Positions 37,362-46,600 of a stretch of 64,000 nucleotides of DNA are shown here, in pieces. Under the pieces are notes generated by a model, which did not search any database, had not been told where the DNA came from, and saw nothing but the letters and a program-made list of their open reading frames with translations. The translations under genes were made by a program, and so were the position numbers. Positions within the stretch are counted from its first letter, which is position 1, and the number at the start of each line of letters is the position of its first letter. The DNA comes from Limnochorda sp. LNt (GTDB taxonomy: Bacteria; Bacillota; Limnochordia; Limnochordales; Geochordaceae): the NCBI RefSeq assembly GCF_035593265.1, contig NZ_CP141614.1, forward strand, positions 930,001 through 994,000, given 5' to 3'.

Positions 37362-38192
37362 ATGGAGCTCTGGCTGCTGCAAGACGAGGACGCCCACGTC
37401 CAGATGCGCTTCCGGGTCCTCCAGGTGTTGCACCGTGAGCGCTCGGCCTACCAGGAGATCGCCGTCATGGACCTGGGCAGCATGGGCCGCACCCTGGTGC
37501 TGGACGACGCCATCCAGGTGACCGAGCGGGACGCCTTCGTGTACCACGAGATGCTGGTGCACGTCCCGCTGTGCGCCCATCCCCGGCCCCGACGGGTGCT
37601 GGTGGTCGGCGGCGGGGACCTGGGGGCCGTGGCGGAGATCGTGCGGCACGACGAGGTGGAGCGGATCGACTTGGTCGAGATCGACGCCCGCGTCGTGGAT
37701 CTGTCCCGGACCTACCTCCCCTGGGCGGAGGCGGCCGCCCGCGATCCTCGGCTGACCATCCACTACGGCGACGGCTTCGTCTTCCTCCAGGCGGAAGGGC
37801 CACGCTACGACGTCATCGTCGTCGACGCGCCCGATCCGGTGGGTCCGGGCGTGGTGCTCTTCGAGGCGCCGTTTTACGAGGCGGTGCGCCGCCGGCTCGA
37901 CGAGGGCGGCGTCATGGTCACCCAGTCGGGATCCGTCTGGTTCCAGGCGGAGCTCGTGACCAAGGTGCGGCGCGGCCTGGTGGAGCAATTCGGCCGTGCG
38001 TGGGTCTACTGGGCCGGCGTGCCGTCCTACTCCATCGGGCCGTGGACCTTCACGGGCGTCTCGCTGGGGCCCGACCTGAGCCGGCCGGATCCGGCGCGGG
38101 CCGCGCGCCTGGCCACGCGATACTACTCGCCCGAGGTACATCGGGCGGCCTTTGAGCTGCCGCCCTTCTTGCGGGAGCGCCTCGAAGGCTAA
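37362..38192 (+). CDS. speE: Polyamine aminopropyltransferase (spermidine synthase)
   Basis: SpeE transfers the aminopropyl group of decarboxylated SAM to putrescine (or another acceptor), releasing MTA. The 276-residue product has a beta-rich N terminus (LGRTLVLDDA-like GRTLVLDDAIQVTERDAF, YHEMLVHVPL), the SAM-fold VLVVGGGDLGAVAEIVRH, the acidic VEIDARVVDLS, and DVIVVDAPDPVGPG. In most SpeE the glycine loop reads GGGDG; here GGGDL is slightly unusual. The MTA formed can be salvaged by mtnP/mtnA. Confidence 0.92.
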   Translation: MELWLLQDEDAHVQMRFRVLQVLHRERSAYQEIAVMDLGSMGRTLVLDDAIQVTERDAFVYHEMLVHVPLCAHPRPRRVLVVGGGDLGAVAEIVRHDEVERIDLVEIDARVVDLSRTYLPWAEAAARDPRLTIHYGDGFVFLQAEGPRYDVIVVDAPDPVGPGVVLFEAPFYEAVRRRLDEGGVMVTQSGSVWFQAELVTKVRRGLVEQFGRAWVYWAGVPSYSIGPWTFTGVSLGPDLSRPDPARAARLATRYYSPEVHRAAFELPPFLRERLEG

Positions 38193-38254
38193 CGGTATCT
38201 GTTATACTTCCCCCCGGTAGGGACCACCGACCGCCACCTATTGGGGGGAGACGT

Positions 38255-39202
38255 CTGTACGTCGTCGAGGCCGAGGGCCTGGTCAAGCGCTTCGCCAAGG
38301 TCGTGGCGGTGGACGGCCTCTCCCTCGCCATCCGGGAGGGAGAGGTCTTCGGATTGCTGGGGCCCAACGGTGCGGGCAAGACCACCACGATCCGGCTGCT
38401 GCTGGGGCTCACCCATCCGACCGAGGGGCGACTGCGGGTCTGCGGGCACGACCCGACCCGGGAGCCCCAGGCCGTGCGCCGGTCCGTCGGGTACGTCGGA
38501 CAGGAGATCGCCGTCGACCCCTACCTGACCGCCCGCGAGAACCTGATGGTCTTCGCCGGCCTCTACCATCTGCGCGGAGACGAGCGGCGCCGCCGCATCG
38601 AGGAGGTCCTGGAGCTGGTGGGCCTGGCGGAACGGGCCGACGACGTGGTGCGCACCTTCTCGGGCGGCATGAAGAAGCGCCTCGACATCGCCTGCGGCCT
38701 GCTACACCGGCCCCGCCTGCTCTTCCTGGACGAGCCGACACTGGGGCTGGACGTCGAGACGCGCCGGCGCGTCTGGGACTTCCTCAAGGGCCTGGCCGGC
38801 CAGGGTCTGACGGTGCTGCTGACGACCCACTACCTGGAGGAGGCCGACCGGCTCTGCGACCGGGTCGCTATCATGGACCGGGGCAAGCTGCAGGCCGTCG
38901 GCCACCCGCAGGAGCTCAAGGACGGTCTCGGGGGCGACGTGCTGCGGCTGCGCCTGGCCGCGGAGGCGCCCCTGGCGACGGCCGTCGAGGCGCTCGAGCC
39001 GTTGCCGTGCGTGAGCGCGGTGCAGTCCATCGACGGCGTGCTGGTGGCGCGGGTGCGCTCGGGCGAGTCGGCGCTGCCGCAGGTGATGGATGCTCTGGCG
39101 AGGGTGGGCATCGGGGTGGCGGCGGTCTCCTGGTCCCGGCCCACCCTGGACGACGTCTTCGTGGCCCACACCGGGCGGAGGCTCGAGGAGCATGGGGTCT
39201 GA
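38255..39202 (+). CDS. ABC exporter ATP-binding protein (DrrA/Nod-like)
   Basis: This is the ATPase of a two-gene ABC-2 exporter. Walker A GPNGAGKTTT is near residue 43, the signature SGGMKKRLDIA near 140, Walker B LLFLDEPTLGLD near 160, and a DrrA-type C-terminal domain follows. The coding frame begins YVVEAEGLVKRF but has no ATG, GTG or TTG at its head. I place the start at CTG 38255, which has GGGGGGAG just upstream; the first standard codon, GTG 38303, would remove a needed strand. Its stop overlaps the permease start. Confidence 0.88.
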   Translation: MYVVEAEGLVKRFAKVVAVDGLSLAIREGEVFGLLGPNGAGKTTTIRLLLGLTHPTEGRLRVCGHDPTREPQAVRRSVGYVGQEIAVDPYLTARENLMVFAGLYHLRGDERRRRIEEVLELVGLAERADDVVRTFSGGMKKRLDIACGLLHRPRLLFLDEPTLGLDVETRRRVWDFLKGLAGQGLTVLLTTHYLEEADRLCDRVAIMDRGKLQAVGHPQELKDGLGGDVLRLRLAAEAPLATAVEALEPLPCVSAVQSIDGVLVARVRSGESALPQVMDALARVGIGVAAVSWSRPTLDDVFVAHTGRRLEEHGV

Positions 39203-39965
39203 CGTCTACGTCGAGATCGGCGCCTTCCTGCGGCGGTGGTACTGGCGCCTGCGCCGGGAGCCCGTCTCCATCTTCGCGGCGCTGGCCGAGCCGGTGCTGT
39301 GGCTGTTCCTCTTCGGCAACCTCTTCCGCGGGGCAGGCGTGGCGGCGGAGGCCGGGGGCGACTACCTGGCCTTCATGACGGCGGGGGTGGTGGTGATGAC
39401 CGTCGTCAACGCCGCGCTGGCCGGCGGCATCGAGGTGATGTTCGACCGGGAGCAGGGGCTGCTGCCCCGGTTCCTGGCCGCCCCCATCCGGCCGGCGTCG
39501 GTGCTGGTGGGACGCTTCCTCTTCGTCGTCATCGTGACGTCGCTGCAGGCCGGGGTCATCCTGGCCATGGCCCGCCTGATGGGTGTGCGGCCCGCGACGG
39601 GTCTTCCCGGCGTCGCCGGCGTGCTGGCCATCGGGGTGCTGCTGGGAGCCGGCATCGCCGTGCTGTCGTTGAGCCTGGCCTTCCGCTTGCGGACGCATGG
39701 CGAGTTCTTCGAACTGATCGCCTTCGTCTCGTTGCCGCTGCTCTTCTTGAGCTCGGCGCTGGTGCCGCTGGACGCCATGCCGGGCTGGATGGCGGCCGTG
39801 GCTCGCCTCAACCCCATGACCTACGCCATCGACGCCGTGCGCAGCCTCATGCTGCATGGGTGGGTACCGGGCCTGCTGGCCGGCGTGGCGGGGGTGCTGG
39901 TGCTCTTCGACGCGGCGTGCCTGGCCATCGGGGTGCGCACGTTCTCCCGGGCCATGCGTGACTGA
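39192..39965 (+). CDS. ABC-2 type transporter permease
   Basis: This 257-residue protein has six hydrophobic segments (for example PVLWLFLFGNLF, YLAFMTAGVVVMTVVNAALA, LLGAGIAVLSLSLAF). The ABC-2 signature lies near the end (LVPLDAMPGWMAAVARLNPM). With the preceding ATPase it probably exports a drug, lipid or polyketide-like compound; the substrate cannot be named. ATG 39192 overlaps the ATPase stop. Confidence 0.9.
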   Translation: MGSDVYVEIGAFLRRWYWRLRREPVSIFAALAEPVLWLFLFGNLFRGAGVAAEAGGDYLAFMTAGVVVMTVVNAALAGGIEVMFDREQGLLPRFLAAPIRPASVLVGRFLFVVIVTSLQAGVILAMARLMGVRPATGLPGVAGVLAIGVLLGAGIAVLSLSLAFRLRTHGEFFELIAFVSLPLLFLSSALVPLDAMPGWMAAVARLNPMTYAIDAVRSLMLHGWVPGLLAGVAGVLVLFDAACLAIGVRTFSRAMRD

Positions 39966-40245
39966 CCGGAGGCGGCTCGAGGGCGAGGCCTTGGCCTCGG
40001 GCATCGGCAACGCCGTCGTGCTGGGCGTGGAGGAGTGCCGGCGCGAGCTGGCGGCCCTGCGAGTCATCGGCGCCGAAGGGCGCCGCGTGGGGTGTATGGT
40101 GGCCGCCGGGGGGATCGTGCCGGGCACCGTGGCCTCGGCGCTCGGCATGGTGCTGGGGCTCATCGGCTCGGCAGGGCTCGTCCGGGGGGCCACCGGCGTG
40201 ACAGGCACCACGATGCCGCTGGCCGAATCCCTGCGCTACGAATGA
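39958..40245 (+). pseudogene. FtsX-like permease C-terminal fragment
   Basis: This 95-residue frame reads GNAVVLGVEECRRELAALRV, IGAEGRRVGCMVAAGGIVPG and a terminal hydrophobic segment. The pattern V-ER-RELA-LR-IGA---V--M is the last part of FtsX/MacB-type permeases. The N-terminal membrane part and large extracytoplasmic domain are absent. The GTG at 39958 overlaps the preceding permease stop, so it may still be translated. I read it as a remnant; a genuine small membrane protein is possible. Confidence 0.5.
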
Positions 40246-40273
40246 AGGGCCAAACGGCAGGAGGCTCGGGAGG

Positions 40274-40347
40274 TGGCTGGGGGACCAGGATTCGAACCTG
40301 GATTACGTGGTCCAGAGCCACGCGTGTTGCCGTTACACCATCCCCCA
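40274..40347 (-). tRNA. tRNA-Gln (anticodon CTG)
   Basis: 74 bases including encoded CCA. Acceptor TGGGGGA pairs with TCCCCCA. The anticodon stem CGTGG/CCACG encloses CTCTGGA, giving anticodon CTG for CAG codons. The T-loop GGTTCGAATCC is standard. Confidence 0.93.
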
Positions 40348-40370
40348 GCGGTCGGAGGAGAGCCGAGCGC

Positions 40371-40399
40371 ATTGTAGCACGGGGAGGGCCCCGGGTCAA
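40371..40399 (-). promoter_or_regulatory. Promoter of tRNA-Gln
   Basis: On the minus strand TTGACC and TACAAT are exactly 17 bases apart, with the -10 ending 24 bases before the tRNA 5' end. Confidence 0.8.
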
Positions 40400-40545
40400 C
40401 GGCTGGCATGGCCACATGACCACCGGGGCCCGCGGCTTCCCGCGGAATGGGGATCCGCCCTACGACTCACCCGGTGCGCCCGCCGGGGGGCGCGCACCCT
40501 ATGCCCGAGCGCAGCCCACAGGCTCGCGCACGAGAGGGGGTGAGC

Positions 40546-41037
40546 GTGGAGGTGGCTGGCCTGTTGCAGTCCCTGCGCCGGGCCTTCACGGCGGCCCCGC
40601 CCCAGGAGGCGGCCCGACCGCGCCGGGCCGAGCCCGACGAGGAGTACGGCTGGCTGGGCGGCGAGGGCGCCGAGGCGAGCGGGGTGGCGCTCGGCGAGCG
40701 TGAAGGGGTGGCCGGCGAGGTCGACGACGGGGTCTACGTCAAGCCGACGCCCATCACCTACGGCCAGCGATGCACGATCTGGTACTCGGGCCTCCTGGCC
40801 CGCAACGGCGCGGACCAGGTGTATCTGCACTACGGGTTCGGCCCCGGCGTCTGGAAGGACGTCCGTGACGTGCCCATGCGGCGGGTCGGCTGGGTGGGCG
40901 ACACGCCCCTGTGGGAAGCCAGCCTCGAAGCCAGGGGCTTCGGCACGCTGGAGTTCTGCTTCCACGACTCGGCCGACCACTGGGACAACAACAGCGGGCA
41001 CAACTGGGTCTACCAGATCCACTGGGGCACCCGCTGA
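40546..41037 (+). CDS. Carbohydrate-binding-module-like protein (CBM25/53 type)
   Basis: The 163-residue product has a helical, acidic N-terminal third and a C-terminal beta domain (about 65-163). That domain contains TYGQRCTIWYSGLLARNGAD, LHYGFGPGVWKDV and CFHDSADHWDNNSGHNWVYQ. The W-DNN-G-N---I pattern resembles starch-binding modules of families 25/53. There is no signal peptide and no catalytic domain, so it probably acts inside the cell. GTG 40546 has GAGAGGGGG 5 bases upstream; ATG 40501 and GTG 40540 are alternatives. Confidence 0.65.
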   Translation: MEVAGLLQSLRRAFTAAPPQEAARPRRAEPDEEYGWLGGEGAEASGVALGEREGVAGEVDDGVYVKPTPITYGQRCTIWYSGLLARNGADQVYLHYGFGPGVWKDVRDVPMRRVGWVGDTPLWEASLEARGFGTLEFCFHDSADHWDNNSGHNWVYQIHWGTR

Positions 41038-41062
41038 AATCCCCGTTCGCTAGGGTGACCGC

Positions 41063-41122
41063 GGCAGAGGCCGGCCGACTCAGGGAATCGCCTCCTTTCC
41101 CGGGCTTCGCCGGCCCTCTGCC
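41063..41122 (+). terminator. Long GC-rich hairpin after the CBM-like gene
   Basis: GGCAGAGGCCGGC (41063-41075) pairs with GCCGGCCCTCTGCC (41109-41122) with one bulged base, around a 33-base loop. No T-run follows. Its position 25 bases after the stop suggests a terminator or mRNA-end structure. Confidence 0.4.
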
Positions 41123-41197
41123 CGGCCCCGGCCCGCCGTCCGCAGGTCCACGAAGTGGCGGAGGCGAAGCCCTGGTGGGCGGAGGAGGCCAGAGCCG

Positions 41198-42715
41198 ATG
41201 ACGCACGAGCAGGCGATCCTGGACGAGCTGGCCAGCGACGTCGAGGCCTTCTTGCAGGCCACGTCCGAGGAGCATTACCTAAACGGAGCCGGCCTCAAGC
41301 CCGAGCTCCAGCTGACCCCCATCTACGCCCGCCACGCGCACCTCTTCGAGCGGGAGAGCCTGGAGAAGGTACGCCGTGTGCAGTTGCAGGCCCGCGACGA
41401 ACCGATCCGCCGCCGGGCCCGCCACCTGCTCGACTTCCTGACGGGCGGCTACCTGGAGTCGGCCGTCAAGGAGCGGATGGAGGCGCTCGTCACGCGGGAG
41501 AGCCAGGCGACGGTACCCGTAGAGGGAGAGGCCATCCCTTACCGGACGCTGCCCGTGCGCATCGCCAACGAGCCCGATCGCCAGCGACGGCAACGCCTCT
41601 TCGCGGCTCGCCAGGCCTTCACGGCGGAGCTCAATCCCGAGCGGGAGGCCATCTGGCGGATCACCCGGCAGCAGGTGCGCGCGCTGGGCTACGACTCGTC
41701 GCTGTCGATGTACCGGGAGCTCAAGGGCATCGACTATCCGTCGCTGGGGCCCCGTATGCAGGCGCTGCTGTCGCGTACGCAAGAGGCATACGAGCGGTGG
41801 TTCGGCCCCGCCATCGCCAGGCAGAGCGGCGCCCCACTGGGCCAGGCACGCAAGCACGACGTCGCCTGGATGCTGCGCGCCACCGACTTCGACGGCATCT
41901 TTCCCGCCGACCGGCTGCTGGATGCGCTGCACCGTACGCTGCGGGGCCTCGGCATCGACCCGGGCGGGCAGCCCAACGTGCACCTCGACACGGAGGTGCG
42001 TCCGCACAAGTCGCCCCGGGCCTTCTGCGCCCCGGTAAGGGTGCCTCACGACATCCGGCTGGTCATCCTGCCGCAGGGTGGCCGCGACGACTACCACGCG
42101 CTGCTCCACGAGGCAGGCCATACCCAGCACTTCGCTCACACGCGCCCCGATCTCCCGGTGGAGTTCCGCTACCTGGGCGACAACTCGGTGACCGAGTCCT
42201 TCGCCTTCCTGTTGGAGTACCTGACCACCAACCCGTGTTGGCTGGAGCAGGTGCTGGGAGTCTCGGCCGACCAGTCACGGGCCTACCGCACCTTCGCCTA
42301 CCTCGACCGGCTCTACTTCTTGCGCCGGTACGCCGGCAAGCTGCTCTACGAGATCGAGCTCCACGCCGCCCAGGATCTGGCTGGCATGCCGGCGCGCTAC
42401 GATGCCATCTTGAGCCAGGCGACGGGGGTGCAGTACGGCACGGTCGACTACCTGGACGATGTCGACACCGGCTTCTACGTGGCGGAGTACCTGAGGGCGT
42501 GGGCCCTCGAGGTGATGATGCGGGAGCGCCTGGTGCAGCGCTGGGGTCTGGACTGGTTCGCCCGCCGCGAGGCCGGGGAGCTGTTGCGGGAGCTCTGGGC
42601 GGACGGCCAGCGGGAGGACGGCGACGAGCTGGCGCGGCGGCTGGGCTTCTCGGGGGTTGACTTCGAGCCGCTCATCCGGGAGCTGGAGGCCGGTCCCCCT
42701 CAGGGGTCGGCCTGA
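41198..42715 (+). CDS. M3-like zinc metallopeptidase
   Basis: This 505-residue, mainly helical protein has the zinc motif HEAGH at residues 304-308 (DYHALLHEAGHTQHFAH) and a downstream glutamate in NSVTESFAFLLEYL near residue 334 as probable third ligand. This is the gluzincin arrangement of the M3 (oligopeptidase F/thimet) clan. There is no signal peptide, so it is probably a cytoplasmic oligopeptidase. ATG 41198 has GGAGGAGG upstream. The exact substrate is unknown, and M32-type or uncharacterised relatives are alternatives. Confidence 0.75.
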   Translation: MTHEQAILDELASDVEAFLQATSEEHYLNGAGLKPELQLTPIYARHAHLFERESLEKVRRVQLQARDEPIRRRARHLLDFLTGGYLESAVKERMEALVTRESQATVPVEGEAIPYRTLPVRIANEPDRQRRQRLFAARQAFTAELNPEREAIWRITRQQVRALGYDSSLSMYRELKGIDYPSLGPRMQALLSRTQEAYERWFGPAIARQSGAPLGQARKHDVAWMLRATDFDGIFPADRLLDALHRTLRGLGIDPGGQPNVHLDTEVRPHKSPRAFCAPVRVPHDIRLVILPQGGRDDYHALLHEAGHTQHFAHTRPDLPVEFRYLGDNSVTESFAFLLEYLTTNPCWLEQVLGVSADQSRAYRTFAYLDRLYFLRRYAGKLLYEIELHAAQDLAGMPARYDAILSQATGVQYGTVDYLDDVDTGFYVAEYLRAWALEVMMRERLVQRWGLDWFARREAGELLRELWADGQREDGDELARRLGFSGVDFEPLIRELEAGPPQGSA

Positions 42716-42722
42716 CGGCGGC

Positions 42723-43211
42723 TCAGGATTCGGGCGCGGCGCGTACCTCCAGCGACACCGTGAGGGTGTCGGTCAGCCAGATGCTCCGCACCGACAGGGC
42801 GACGGTGCGGCCACCCAGGGCCATGAGTCGTCCGTCCAGCATACCGGCCACCAGAGCCGGGTCCACCTGGTCGACCTCCCGGCCCACCACCTCCTGCAGC
42901 AGCGCCTGCACCTCGCGTCGCAGCTGCAACTCCTCGCTCGGATCGAGCCCGCTGATCCGCACGGCGGTAGCCCTCACCGGCCGCCGGCGCTGCTCGGCCA
43001 GGCTCGCCTCCAGCCGCTGGAGCCGCCCCTGGAGCTCCTGGACCTGCTGCTCCAGCCGGTCCCGCTGGCGCATGACCGCGTCGACGTGGCGGCCCATCTG
43101 CACGGTGGCGCCGGCGGCCCCGACCAAGGCTCCCAGCACCAAGACGGCCAGCCACGCGGCCAGACGGCCCCTGCTCACCACGTAGAAGGCCGCCCATCCT
43201 CCCGGGCGCAA
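42723..43211 (-). CDS. ytrI: YtrI-like sporulation membrane protein
   Basis: This 162-residue protein has one N-terminal transmembrane segment (AAWLAVLVLGALVGAAGATV), a coiled coil (MRQRDRLEQQVQELQGRLQR LEAS, about 45-75) and a C-terminal beta-rich domain. Bacillus YtrI has the same layout and is encoded next to ytrH and dnaE; the pair is required for normal sporulation there. Primary sequence similarity is weak, so the call relies on layout and neighbours. It lies 3 bases after ytrH on the same strand. The start is TTG 43211. Confidence 0.6.
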   Translation of the reverse strand: MRPGGWAAFYVVSRGRLAAWLAVLVLGALVGAAGATVQMGRHVDAVMRQRDRLEQQVQELQGRLQRLEASLAEQRRRPVRATAVRISGLDPSEELQLRREVQALLQEVVGREVDQVDPALVAGMLDGRLMALGGRTVALSVRSIWLTDTLTVSLEVRAAPES

Positions 43212-43214
43212 CGC

Positions 43215-43547
43215 CTACCGCCCCGTCAGCGTCACGACCAGCCACTGCCCCAACTGGGCCCCGGTCAGGCCGGCCAGGATGACGACCGCCTGGCGAGCCA
43301 GCACGCCGGGCTGGCCCGCCAGCAGTCCCGTCTCGATGGCCTGGATGGTGGGAAAGGAGCCCCCGATGGCCACCACGATGGCCCACAACTTGATCGTGCG
43401 GGCCAGCTCCTGTATGGTGGCAATTGGCGGACGGCCCGTGACGAGGGCGCTCAACCCGCCGAAGAGGCTGCCGCCGATCACCACCCCCATGGAGAGAAAC
43501 AGGGCCGAGGTCACCTGGTACAGGGGCGCCGATGCATCACCCCGCAT
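43215..43547 (-). CDS. ytrH: Sporulation membrane protein YtrH
   Basis: YtrH is a small forespore-linked membrane protein. The 110-residue product, close to the Bacillus length, has three to four hydrophobic segments and the family features FLSMGVVIGGSLFGGLSALV, ARTIKLWAIVVAIGGSF and GLTGAQLGQWLVV. It is divergent from dnaE, matching the Firmicute neighbourhood. ATG 43547 was chosen from family length. This is the best direct hint of sporulation in the window. Confidence 0.8.
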   Translation of the reverse strand: MRGDASAPLYQVTSALFLSMGVVIGGSLFGGLSALVTGRPPIATIQELARTIKLWAIVVAIGGSFPTIQAIETGLLAGQPGVLARQAVVILAGLTGAQLGQWLVVTLTGR

Positions 43548-43681
43548 GGGCGTGCAGACCGCCTCGCCGCCTCCGTCATGGTTGGGGGGCACCCTCTTCT
43601 CTATGCGGTGACGCACGCGTTCATCGATGAGGCATGGAGCGCCTCGGATGCCCGCTCTCGGGCGACAGGGGAGGGGCCAGG

Positions 43682-46600
43682 ATGCCGGCATCCTTCGTGC
43701 ACCTGCACAACCACACGCAGTACAGCCTGCTGGACGGCGCCTGCCGCGTGGAGGACCTGGTGGCCCAGGCCAGGGCCTTCGGCATGCCCGCCGTGGCCAT
43801 GACCGACCACGGGGCGTTGTACGGGGCGGTGGAGTTTTACAAGGCGGCCCGTGCCGCCGGCGTCAAGCCCATCCTGGGTGCCGAGCTCTACCTGGCGCCC
43901 AGGAGCCGCCACGACAAGACCGGGGGACCCTCGGAAGGGGCCTACTACCACTTGCTGCTCCTGGCGGAGGACGACGAGGGCTTCCGCAACCTGATGCAGC
44001 TGTCCACCATCGGTTTCCTCGAGGGCTTCTACTACAAGCCCCGCATCGACATGGAGGTGCTGGCCAGCCACGCCCGGGGCCTCATCACCACCAGCGGCTG
44101 CATGTCGGCCGAGATCCCCACCCTGCTGCTCAAGGGCGACGAGGAGGGGGCCCGGGCGGCCCTGCATCGCTACCTGGACATCTTCGGGCGCGATCACTTC
44201 TACGTGGAGCTCCAGCGAAACGGCGTACCGGGGCAGGAGGGCCTCAACGCGGCCCTGGTGCGCCTGGCCCGTGAGTACGACCTGCCCCTCATCGCCACCA
44301 ACGACGTCCACTACCTGCGCCGGGAGGACGCGGCCTTCCACGACGTGCTCCTGTGCATCCAGACGGGCAAGTTCTTGAGCGACCCCAACCGGCTTCGCTT
44401 CGGGAGCGAGGAGTTTTACCTGCGCAGCCCCGAGGAGATGCGCCGCCTCTTCGCCGACTTGCCCGAGGCGTGCGACCGCACCCTGGAGGTGGCCGAGCGC
44501 TGCAACGTCCAGATCCAACTGGGGCGCCGGGAGCTCCCGGCCTTCGAGACCCCCGCCGGCCAGAGTGCCGACCAGTACCTGCGGGAGCTGGCCTACGAGG
44601 GGGCGCGCCGGCGCTTCGGCGAGATCGCCGAGCCCATCCGTCAGCGGCTCGACTACGAACTGGCCATCATCGAGAAGACGGGCTTCGCCGGCTACTTCCT
44701 CATCGTGCAGGACTTCGTCAACTATGCCCGGCGCAGCGGCATCCCCGTGGGGCCGGGACGGGGCTCCGCCGCCAGCAGCCTGGTGGGCTACTGCCTGGGC
44801 ATCACCAACATCGACCCGCTGCACCACGGCATGATCTTCGAGCGCTTCCTCAACCCCGAGCGCATCTCGATGCCCGACATCGACATCGACTTCGCCGACG
44901 ACCGGCGTGACGAGGTCATCGCTTACGTGGTGCGGCGCTACGGCGAGGATCGGGTGGCGCAGATCGCGACCTTCGGCACCATGGCGGCTCGCGCCTCGAT
45001 CCGCGACGTCGGCAGGGTGCTGCAGATACCCTACGCCGAGGTGGACCGGCTGGCCAAGCTGGTACCGGCCGGGCCAGGGGTCACCCTGGAGGCGGCGCTG
45101 CGCGATGTAGAGGAGTTGCGCAAGCGCTACGAGTCGGAGCCGACGGTGCGCCGGCTCATCGACCTGGCCCGGCAGGTGGAGGGATTCCCCCGGCATCTCT
45201 CGATGCACGCCGCCGGCGTGGTCATCGCCCCCCAGCCGCTCATCGAGCTCGTGCCCCTGGCCCGCACCAGCGACGGCGCGGTGGTGACCCAGTTCCCCAT
45301 GGAGCACCTGGAGGAGCTGGGCCTGCTCAAGATGGACTTCCTCGGGCTGCGCAACCTGACGGTGATCCGCCGGGCGGTGGAGCTCATCGAGTCGCAGCAC
45401 GGCGTGCGCCTGGACGTCGACAACCTGCCGCTGGACGACCCCAAGGTGTACGAGATGCTCAGCCGGGGGGAGACCGACGGCGTCTTCCAGTTGGAGAGCC
45501 GGCTCTTCAAGGGCATGATGCGGGAGCTGCAACCGGACAAGTTCAGCGACCTGGTGGCGGCGCTGGCGCTGGGGCGGCCGGGGCCGCTGCAGTTCCTCGG
45601 CGACTTCGTGGCACGCCGCCACGGGCGCCAGGAGATCCGCTACGCCCTGCCCGAGCTGGAGCCCATCCTGAAGGAGACCTACGGCATCATCGTCTACCAG
45701 GAGCAGGTGATGCGCATTGCCACCGACCTGGCCGGCTACACGCCCGGGCAGGCCGACGTGCTGCGCAAGGCCATGGGCAAGAAGAAGCCCGAGGAGATGG
45801 CCCAGCAGCGCAGCCGGTTCATCCAGGGGATGGTGAGCCGGGGCTACGACCAGACCGTGGCCGAGGATCTCTTCAACGAGATCGAGCGTTTCGCCCAGTA
45901 CGCCTTCAACGTAGCCCACTCGGCGGCCTACGCCCTCATCAGCTACCAGACGGCCTACCTCAAGGCGCACTACCCGGTGGAGTTCATGGCCGCCCTGCTG
46001 ACCAGCGTGGCGGGCAACGACGACAAGGTCAAGCTCTACCTCGACGCCTGCAAGGAGTCGGGCATCCCGGTCCTGCCGCCCTCGGTCAACGACAGCCGGG
46101 GCGAGTTCTGGCCCGAGGGCCGCGCCATCCGCTTCGGGCTGATGGCCGTCAAGCACGTGGGCGAGCCCGCCGTGCAGGCCATCATGGAGGCCCGCCGCGC
46201 GGGTGGCCCCTTCGTGGGGCTCGTCGACTTCTGCTCGCGCACCCTGGAGCACGCCTCGTCGCCCGGCGCCTTCAACCAGCGCGTGGTGGAGAGCCTCATC
46301 AAGGCTGGCGCCCTGGATGCCTTCGGCTCACGGGCCGCCCTGCTGGCAGGGCTCAAGGATGCCTGGGAGAGCTGTCACGGGCGCCGGACCGCGGCGGCCG
46401 TGGAGCAGGCGTCGCTGCTGGACCTGCTCGGCGATCCGGATGCCGGCGCGCAGGCCGCCCGGCCGCAGGACCGGCTGCCGGGCGTGCCGCCGGAGAGCCT
46501 GGAGGAGCGCCTCGCCTGGGAGCGGGAGAGCCTGGGCTTCTACTTGTCCGGCCACCCCGCCCAGCAGTGGCGCGACCGGCTCGAGCGCTTCCGCGAGAGC

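Noticed and set aside
43601-46252. 883-residue minus-strand open frame opposite dnaE
   Set aside because: It is antisense of conserved DnaE motifs with no recognisable domain.
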